DNA of 64,000 nucleotides, from the NCBI GenBank assembly GCA_964645205.1, contig CAZYBO010000008.1, positions 27,477 through 91,476 on the forward strand, read 5' to 3'. Both the position numbers and the translations under genes were made by a program. A model generated the notes under the pieces. That model did no database searches, was not told the DNA's origin, and was given only the letters and a program-made list of their open reading frames with translations. The stretch is from CAZYBO01 sp964645205. Its GTDB lineage: Bacteria > Pseudomonadota > Alphaproteobacteria > Rickettsiales > SXRF01. Below are positions 58,840-64,000 of this stretch, piece after piece. Each line of letters starts with the position of its first letter. Position 1 is the first letter of the stretch.

Positions 58840-59874
58840 ATGGCGGATAACCGTTTTTTCCAAAATTCCGGTTCGCTCACCTTACGGGCAATAGCGGCGC
58901 TGACAGGCGCCGCTATCGTCTTGCGCGGAAGCCATGCCGATGAGAACCGCGCATTTTCCGATGTCGCGCCGCTCGATCGCGCGGGCGAAGGCGACATCAG
59001 CTTCCTCGATAATGTAAAATACCTCGACGCTTTCAGCGCGAGCCAAGCGGGTGCTTGCTTCGTGCGCGACAAATACACCGACCGCGCGCCGCAAGGCATG
59101 GTGCTGCTGGTCACCGAAACGCCATACACCGCCTACGCGCTCACCGCGCAGGCTTTCTACCCCGTACCCGCCGTGATTCCCGGCATTTCCCCGCATGCAC
59201 ACATTGCAAGAAGCGCTACGCTCGGCGAAGGCGCGCGCGTCGACGCAGGCGCGGTGATCGGCGAACATGTAAAAATCGGAACGGCCTGCTGGATCGGCGC
59301 CAACAGCGTCATCGGCGACGGCGTGGAAATCGGCGACGGATGCCGAATCGGGGCATGCAGCACGATCAGCCATGCGTCGCTCGGCAACCATGTCACCACC
59401 CACCGCGGCGTGCATATCGGACAAGACGGATTCGGCTTCGCCCCCGGCCATAAAGGTATCCTCAACGTGCCGCAGCTCGGCCGCGTCCTGATCGGCGACC
59501 ATGTGGAAATCGGCTCCGGCACCTGCATCGACCGCGGCGCCGGCCCCGACACCACCATCGGTAGCGGATGCAAGATCGACAACCTCGTGCAAATCGGCCA
59601 CAATGTGCAGATCGGCAGGCACGTGATGATCGCCGCGCAGTGCGGCATCGCAGGCAGCACGCAGATCGGAGACGGCGTTATGCTCGGCGGACAGGTCGGC
59701 ATTTCCGGCCACGTATCCGTCGGTGCGGGCGCAAAAATAGCCGCGCAGTCCGGCGTTATGGCGGATGTCCCCGCGGGCGGAACGTATGGCGGAGCACCCG
59801 CCGTGCCCATCAAGGATTGGCATCGCCAGACCGTCGCGGTGGCAAGTATGGTCAGGAAGAAGAACGAAGGATAG
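58840..59874 (+). CDS. lpxD: UDP-3-O-acylglucosamine N-acyltransferase LpxD
   Basis: LpxD adds the second acyl chain in lipid A synthesis from acyl-ACP. The 344-residue protein has the N-terminal uridine-binding domain (GDISFLDNVKYLDAF; FVRDKYTD) and a left-handed beta-helix of hexapeptide repeats (about 110-310), with the HIGQDGFGFAP segment containing the catalytic-type His. The C-terminal helix follows. It starts five bases after ompH. Confidence 0.96.
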   Translation: MADNRFFQNSGSLTLRAIAALTGAAIVLRGSHADENRAFSDVAPLDRAGEGDISFLDNVKYLDAFSASQAGACFVRDKYTDRAPQGMVLLVTETPYTAYALTAQAFYPVPAVIPGISPHAHIARSATLGEGARVDAGAVIGEHVKIGTACWIGANSVIGDGVEIGDGCRIGACSTISHASLGNHVTTHRGVHIGQDGFGFAPGHKGILNVPQLGRVLIGDHVEIGSGTCIDRGAGPDTTIGSGCKIDNLVQIGHNVQIGRHVMIAAQCGIAGSTQIGDGVMLGGQVGISGHVSVGAGAKIAAQSGVMADVPAGGTYGGAPAVPIKDWHRQTVAVASMVRKKNEG

Positions 59875-59877
59875 ATT

Positions 59878-60339
59878 ATGGAGCTTGTAGAACAGACACA
59901 AACCCGCACCGTTTCCATTGAACGTATCATGGAGATGATTCCCCACCGCTACCCATTTCTGATGATCGACCGCATCATCGACATGGAACTCGGCCAATAC
60001 GCCATCGGCCTTAAGAACGTGAGTATCAACGAGCAGCATTTCATCGGCCATTTCCCGGGAAAACCGGTGATGCCCGGCGTGCTCATCATCGAAGCGATGG
60101 CGCAAACCTCCGCGGTTCTGGTGGTAAATACGCTTGGCAAAGAAGCCGAAGGCAAGCTGGTTTATTTCATGTCCATCGATGAAACGCGCTTCCGCAAACC
60201 GGTCGTACCCGGTGATGCGTTGCATGTGCGCGTCGATAAGCAACAAAGCCGTCGCAACGTCTGGAAATTCGCCTGCGTCGCCACCGTAGAAGGCGTGAAA
60301 GTCGCCGAAGCCGTCATCTGCGCCATGATCGTGGATTGA
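59878..60339 (+). CDS. fabZ: 3-hydroxyacyl-ACP dehydratase FabZ
   Basis: FabZ dehydrates 3-hydroxyacyl-ACP in fatty-acid synthesis and competes with LpxA and LpxD for 3-hydroxyacyl-ACP. The 153-residue hot-dog-fold protein has the catalytic His in IPHRYPFLMIDRI, the GHFPGKPVMPGVLIIEAMAQ block with the catalytic Glu and the substrate loop around PGDAL. It lies three bases after lpxD. Confidence 0.96.
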   Translation: MELVEQTQTRTVSIERIMEMIPHRYPFLMIDRIIDMELGQYAIGLKNVSINEQHFIGHFPGKPVMPGVLIIEAMAQTSAVLVVNTLGKEAEGKLVYFMSIDETRFRKPVVPGDALHVRVDKQQSRRNVWKFACVATVEGVKVAEAVICAMIVD

Positions 60340-60347
60340 AAAGGGAT

Positions 60348-60581
60348 ATGATACGACAGGTATTATTATTTATTGTGGCTCTCCCAATGGGCATTGCTGC
60401 TGGTATCTTAAGCACCATAGCGCTCTATCCGCTATGGCAGATCATCCAATCCAAAACCGGTTTTGTGATGTTGGGTCATGAAGCGCCTATGATATGGGTA
60501 TTCGTTGTAATGATGATAATCTGCACCGGATTATTCGTCACTCTTTTCGCCTATATCTGCAGAAATTGTAAAACATCATGA
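60348..60581 (+). CDS. Small two-helix membrane protein between fabZ and lpxA
   Basis: This 77-residue protein (start ATG 60348; a TTG at 60336 overlapping the fabZ stop is possible) has two membrane helices (about 3-23 and 47-70) and ends in a short basic, Cys-containing tail. It is AT-richer than fabZ or lpxA. No family is recognised. After it, CTCACGA/TCGTGAG (60594-60614) form a 7-bp hairpin before lpxA. Confidence 0.5.
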   Translation: MIRQVLLFIVALPMGIAAGILSTIALYPLWQIIQSKTGFVMLGHEAPMIWVFVVMMIICTGLFVTLFAYICRNCKTS

Positions 60582-60641
60582 GCACCTCCACCACTCACGA
60601 ACAGGCATCGTGAGCAAACCCCGCGAGGGCGAAAGGCGTAT

Positions 60642-61454
60642 ATGACCGCATCCATCCACCCCACCGCGATTATCGAAAGCAGCGCGCGCCTCGCAAGCGA
60701 CGTTCGCGTAGGCGCATACTGCGTCATTTCCGGCGATGTCGAGATCGGCAGCGGCACAGTGCTGGAATCGCACGTCGCCATCGCAGGCCACACCACTATC
60801 GGCAAAAATTGCAGGATTTTCCCGTTCGCCTCACTCGGCCATGTGCCGCAGGATTTGAAATATCACGGCGAAACCTCACGCCTGACCATCGGCGACAACG
60901 TCACCATCCGCGAACACGTCACCATGAATCCCGGCACGGAGGGCGGTGGCCTGCTCACTTCCGTCGGCAACAACTGCCTTTTCATGGTCGGCGCACACGT
61001 CGCGCACGATTGCAAAGTCGGCAACGACGTTATCCTCGCCAACAACGCCACCCTCGCAGGCCATGTCGAAGTGGGCGACCACGCCATCATCGGCGGGCTT
61101 GCCGCCATCCACCAGTTCGTGCGCATCGGTAGGCATGCTATCATCGGCGGCATGTCGGGCGTCGAACACGACGTCATCCCCTACGGATCGGTGATGGGTG
61201 AACGCGCCAATCTAGCAGGCCTGAACCTCGTCGGCCTCAAGCGCCGGGGATTCGACCGCGACACGATCCATTCGCTGCGCAATGCGTATAAGCTGCTGTT
61301 CGAAGAAAATTCAGGCACGCTTGCCGAACGCGCCGTACGCATGCAGGCCGATTTCGGCGGCATCAAAGAGGTGATGGAAATCATCGCCTTCATGAACGAC
61401 AAAGGCAGCCGTTCCTTATGCACGCCGAAAGCATCCACCAGCCAGGCGGCATGA
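60642..61454 (+). CDS. lpxA: UDP-N-acetylglucosamine acyltransferase LpxA
   Basis: LpxA performs the first step of lipid A synthesis, 3-O-acylation of UDP-GlcNAc. The 270-residue protein is a hexapeptide beta-helix (about 1-190) with the signature SLGHVPQDLKYHGE, the catalytic-region VGAHVAHDCKVGND and the C-terminal helical domain. AAAGG stands six bases before the ATG. The stop overlaps lpxI. Confidence 0.96.
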   Translation: MTASIHPTAIIESSARLASDVRVGAYCVISGDVEIGSGTVLESHVAIAGHTTIGKNCRIFPFASLGHVPQDLKYHGETSRLTIGDNVTIREHVTMNPGTEGGGLLTSVGNNCLFMVGAHVAHDCKVGNDVILANNATLAGHVEVGDHAIIGGLAAIHQFVRIGRHAIIGGMSGVEHDVIPYGSVMGERANLAGLNLVGLKRRGFDRDTIHSLRNAYKLLFEENSGTLAERAVRMQADFGGIKEVMEIIAFMNDKGSRSLCTPKASTSQAA

Positions 61455-62254
61455 CCACGCTTGGCATTATCGCCGGAAAAGGCCGCCTGCCGCAGCAGCT
61501 CGTAGACGCCTGCAAAGCGATGGGACGCCCCTGCTTCCTCCTCTCCTTTGAAGGCGCGGACGATCCTGCGCTGCTTGCGCAGGCACCGCATGCCGTCGTG
61601 CGTTTCGGCGCAATCGGCGAAGCGCTCGCACATTTGCGCAGCGCCGGGGTGCATGACATCGTCATGGCGGGAACCATGCGCCGCCCCCCGCTTTCCACGC
61701 TGATGCCCGACGCTTCCGCCGCGCGGCTGCTCGCACGCATGGGCACGGCATTCTTCTCCGGTGACGATGCGCTGCTGAAAGCCGTCGTCGGGTTTCTGGA
61801 AGAAGAAGGATTTCGTATCGTCGGCGCGGATTCGGTAGTGACGGAATTGCTCACGCCCGCTGGCGTGCTTGGCTCCGTTACCCCCGGTGCGCAGGCGCTG
61901 TCTGACATCGCCGCCGGCATGCAGGCCGCAAAAGAGCTGGGCGCGAAAGACATCGGTCAGGCCGTCATCGTCCGCGGCGGCACCATAATAGGCACGGAAG
62001 ACGCGGAAGGCACCGACGCGCTGATCGCGCGTTGCATGCCGCTGGCCGCCGGGGGCATTCTCGTAAAAGCGAAAAAACCCTCGCAGGAAACACGTGCCGA
62101 CCTGCCCGCTATCGGCGTACACACCGTGCATAACGCCCATGCCGCATCGCTTGCGGGCATCGCGGTAGAAGCAGGCGCAAGCCTGCTGCTCGACCGTGCG
62201 CAAACCATCGCCGACGCTAACCGGCTCGGCCTTTTCATCGTAGGCGTCGCATGA
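61451..62254 (+). CDS. lpxI: UDP-2,3-diacylglucosamine pyrophosphatase LpxI
   Basis: LpxI hydrolyses UDP-2,3-diacylglucosamine to lipid X and UMP, replacing the unrelated LpxH of enterobacteria. The 267-residue protein has the DUF1009 layout: LGIIAGKGRLPQQLVDACK, GVHDIVMAGTMRRPPLSTLM, GDDALLKAVVGFLEEEGF and RADLPAIGVHTV. The ATG at 61451 overlaps the lpxA stop (ATGA), and its own stop overlaps lpxB. Confidence 0.95.
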   Translation: MTTLGIIAGKGRLPQQLVDACKAMGRPCFLLSFEGADDPALLAQAPHAVVRFGAIGEALAHLRSAGVHDIVMAGTMRRPPLSTLMPDASAARLLARMGTAFFSGDDALLKAVVGFLEEEGFRIVGADSVVTELLTPAGVLGSVTPGAQALSDIAAGMQAAKELGAKDIGQAVIVRGGTIIGTEDAEGTDALIARCMPLAAGGILVKAKKPSQETRADLPAIGVHTVHNAHAASLAGIAVEAGASLLLDRAQTIADANRLGLFIVGVA

Positions 62255-63405
62255 CCAAACCCCTCACATTTTACATCATCGCGGGCGAACCTTCGGGCGA
62301 CGTGCTCGGCTCGCACCTGATGCGCTCGATCAAGCAACAGGCCGAAGGCGAAGTGCGCTTTTACGGCATCGGCGGCGAACGCATGGCGGCGGAAGGCCTG
62401 CAAAGCCTGTTCCCCTACACCGAACTCGCCATGATGGGCTTCATCGAAATCCTGCCCTATCTTTTCAATCTCAGTGCGCGCCTGAATCTCACGGTGGAAG
62501 ACGTCGTCGCCAAGCATCCCGATGCCGTTATCACCATCGATTCGCCGGGCTTCTGCTTCCGCGTGGTCGAGCGGCTGCGCAAGGAAAATCTCAAGGCGAA
62601 ATTCATCCACTACGTCGCGCCTACCGTGTGGGCATACAAGCCGGAACGTGCAGAAAAATGCGCGCGCCTGTTCGATCATATGCTGCTGTTGCTGCCGTTC
62701 GAGCCGCCCTATTTTGAAAAAGTCGGGTTACCCTGCACGTTCGTCGGCCATCCGGTCGTCGCAGAAACCGGCACCGGCAACGCGCAGGATTTCCGCACTA
62801 AACACAGCATTCCGGAAGATACCCGCATATTCAGCCTACTCCCCGGCAGCCGCCGCGGTGAAGTGCGCCGCCATATGCCAATATTCGCCCGCACCGTCAC
62901 CGCGCTGTCTTTCCTCTACCCCAACATCGCCATCGTCGTGGCCGTGCCAAAGCACGTCATGGCGTTCGTCGCGCCGTACTTTGAAGGCTGCCCGTTCCGC
63001 ACCGTCATTACAGCCAACGACGAGGATAAGAAAAACGCGCTCGCCGCCAGCAGCCTCGCCATCGTCAAATCGGGCACGGTGACGCTGGAAGTCGCCATGG
63101 CGGGCGTGCCGATGGTAGTGGCCTACCGCGTCAACCCGGTATCGGCATGGTTGTTCAAGCGCCTGAGCCTTACCAAATACGTCAATCTCATCAATATCCT
63201 GCACAAAAAGGAAGTCATCCCCGAAATGCTGCAAGGGCTATGCACGCCGCTGATGCTCGCCAACGCCGCCTTCGCACTGCTGGCGAAACCCGAACGCCAG
63301 CGCGCGCAACAGGAATATGCACGCAGCGCCCTCGCCCAGCTTGCCGGTGAACATGCCGCGCCCCCAAGTGACCTTGCGGCACGAACAATCCTGAAATTGT
63401 TATAA
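62251..63405 (+). CDS. lpxB: Lipid-A-disaccharide synthase LpxB
   Basis: LpxB joins lipid X and UDP-diacylglucosamine into the tetra-acyl disaccharide of lipid A. The 384-residue GT19-family membrane-associated enzyme opens with FYIIAGEPSGDVLGSHLM and has SPGFCFRVVERLR, HYVAPTVWAYKPERAEK, LPGSRRGEVRRHMPIF and KSGTVTLEVAMAGVPMVV. It is the last gene of the bamA-lpxB group. Confidence 0.97.
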   Translation: MTKPLTFYIIAGEPSGDVLGSHLMRSIKQQAEGEVRFYGIGGERMAAEGLQSLFPYTELAMMGFIEILPYLFNLSARLNLTVEDVVAKHPDAVITIDSPGFCFRVVERLRKENLKAKFIHYVAPTVWAYKPERAEKCARLFDHMLLLLPFEPPYFEKVGLPCTFVGHPVVAETGTGNAQDFRTKHSIPEDTRIFSLLPGSRRGEVRRHMPIFARTVTALSFLYPNIAIVVAVPKHVMAFVAPYFEGCPFRTVITANDEDKKNALAASSLAIVKSGTVTLEVAMAGVPMVVAYRVNPVSAWLFKRLSLTKYVNLINILHKKEVIPEMLQGLCTPLMLANAAFALLAKPERQRAQQEYARSALAQLAGEHAAPPSDLAARTILKLL

Positions 63406-63415
63406 AAAGCGCAAA

Positions 63416-63449
63416 CTGTCATAAAGCTGAAACAATCTTGCGCTAACCT
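63416..63449 (+). promoter_or_regulatory. Pho-box-like operator/promoter upstream of the PSP-repeat gene
   Basis: CTGTCAT-N4-CTGAAAC (63416-63433) closely matches the PhoB box (two CTGTCA-type half sites at 11-base period). TAACCT begins 10 bases later (63444-63449), which is the usual place for the -10 in PhoB-activated promoters. It reads toward the gene starting at 63520. Confidence 0.4.
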
Positions 63450-63519
63450 GTAAAAGTATTTAGTGTGATGCCGGGTTTTAAATCAGCTTCTCGGGGATGG
63501 CTGCGCTTTGTCTGTAACG

Positions 63520-64000
63520 GTGAACCATAAGCGTAAAAAAGACAAAAAAACCGCTGCTGTTCCCCAGCAATGGCCGGTTGTGCTACTCACTTCCTGTCTC
63601 ACCACCGCAGCCGGCAGCGATCACGATAGCGCGAACCCCCCCACATCCGCCCCGCTGCAAAATGCCGCCTGCACCGAACCGAGAATCCTCTCCAGCACGC
63701 AATATGAGTTGCTCAACCAGAGCATCGCCCAGATCGTAGACGAATTTTTCTCCCTGAAATTGCTTGGCATTTCCGAAGCAAATGCCGCAAGCTATTACTA
63801 TTACTACAACGATCCCCCGCCGCCCGATCCGCCGTCACCCAGCCCATGCCCGGGTCCCGGACCGTGTCCCGATCCATCACCATCACCCTCACCATGCCCA
63901 GGCCCTGGCCCGTGCCCTTCGCCGAGCCCGTCGCCGAGCCCTTCGCCGAGCCCTTCACCGAGCCCGTCGCCAAGCCCTTCACCGAGCCCGTCGCCAAGCC
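63520..64000 (+). CDS. Pro-Ser-Pro repeat protein, 3' partial
   Basis: A frame open from GTG 63520 (or TTG 63508) to the window end encodes at least 160 residues. A basic N-terminus is followed by a short hydrophobic run ending LLTSC, which fits a lipobox. A spacer and a helix (TQYELLNQSIAQIVDEFFSL) lead to a Tyr run, and from about residue 98 only Pro, Ser, Cys and Gly, first as CPGPGPCP blocks and then as a monotonous Pro-Ser-Pro repeat on a 12-base DNA period. Such stretches are extended, wall- or surface-spanning linkers in other proteins. What follows the linker is outside the window. A Pho-box-like site stands upstream. Confidence 0.6.
   Translation, partial: MNHKRKKDKKTAAVPQQWPVVLLTSCLTTAAGSDHDSANPPTSAPLQNAACTEPRILSSTQYELLNQSIAQIVDEFFSLKLLGISEANAASYYYYYNDPPPPDPPSPSPCPGPGPCPDPSPSPSPCPGPGPCPSPSPSPSPSPSPSPSPSPSPSPSPSPS
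63880..64000. repeat. Short-period tandem repeat encoding Pro-Ser-Pro
   Basis: Units of the kind CCTTCGCCGAGC and CCGTCGCCAAGC recur without interruption to the window end, with synonymous third-base changes. The array is prone to slippage and its length in the assembly may be unreliable. Confidence 0.8.

Noticed and set aside
58882..60246. 454-residue minus-strand open frame opposite lpxD and fabZ
   Set aside because: It lies entirely opposite two clearly recognised genes and its His/Asp/Ala-rich repetitive sequence mirrors the hexapeptide repeat codons.
63407..63462. Possible terminator after lpxB (GCGCAA with TTGCGC)
   Set aside because: The loop is over 20 bases and there is no T tract; the region is better explained as a promoter for the next gene.
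63713..63997. A minus-strand open frame rich in Gly-Ser-Ala-Lys repeats
   Set aside because: It is the mirror of the Pro-Ser-Pro coding array; the plus-strand frame has a start, a hydrophobic segment and non-repetitive sequence before the array.
1..64000. tRNA, rRNA and CRISPR arrays
   Set aside because: I looked through all spacers for cloverleaf ends, conserved T-arm sequence and regularly spaced repeats and found none; an automated scan would be more reliable.

Overview
The window is chromosomal DNA from an alphaproteobacterium. The evidence is a lineage-typical gene set: a complex I NDUFS4-type accessory subunit, a mitofilin/HemY pair beside hemD, LpxI as the lipid A pyrophosphatase, a single bifunctional Rsh, a Caulobacter-type cpa/tad pilus locus, and a DUF2610 protein of a kind I know mainly from Rickettsiales and relatives. 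Base composition is moderately GC-rich, with G/C favoured at third codon positions. I cannot place it to order. The pilus, the stringent-response enzyme and full lipid A and purine genes argue against a strongly reduced endosymbiont.

Layout. 1-9.9 kb: Tad/Flp pilus genes. tadG (cut by the left edge) and tadD run rightward and converge on a compact leftward operon cpaB-cpaC-cpaD-cpaE-cpaF-tadB-tadC. 10.2-15.5 kb: rsh, two tandem acyltransferase-3 paralogues, pdxJ and acpS, all overlapping. 15.5-20 kb: hemD, a mitofilin-like protein, hemY, a lipoprotein and a small unknown gene. 20-29 kb: leftward gatC-orf-gatA-[DUF559 cassette]-gatB, then rightward ruvX-plsY-dprA-topA and an NDUFS4-like gene. 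29.2-35.3 kb: a DUF2610 gene, a 770-residue repeat protein, a dicarboxylate-type symporter, an orphan TAXI binding protein and a diguanylate cyclase. 35.4-38.8 kb: purE, purK, a small membrane protein and fumC. 39-44.8 kb: mostly unrecognised genes, including a divergent pair encoding 627 and 847 residues and a frameshifted gene. 44.9-55.8 kb: rpsB-tsf-pyrH-frr-uppS-cdsA-dxr-rseP, a classical order here interrupted by an effector-like TIKI/ChaN-fold gene, a DUF2333 gene and another unknown. 55.9-63.4 kb: bamA-ompH-lpxD-fabZ-(small gene)-lpxA-lpxI-lpxB. 63.5-64 kb: the start of a Pro-Ser-Pro repeat protein that runs off the right edge.

How it fits together. The right-hand third is an envelope-building module: undecaprenyl and CDP-diacylglycerol synthesis, isoprenoid precursor (dxr), outer-membrane protein assembly (bamA, ompH) and lipid A (lpxD, fabZ, lpxA, lpxI, lpxB), joined to translation genes. 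The left end builds and retracts or extrudes an Flp pilus.

The most notable non-housekeeping items are: a DUF559 nuclease cassette with terminal inverted repeats and a 12-bp target duplication sitting exactly on the gatA/gatB start-stop overlap; an effector-like gene inside the rpsB-frr block; large repeat-containing orphan proteins; and dispersed palindromic repeats of the GTCATCCTGA type, two of which bracket cdsA.

No tRNA, rRNA or CRISPR array was seen, and no gene-free stretch exceeds about 300 bases. The longest are 9918-10195 and 41395-41649.
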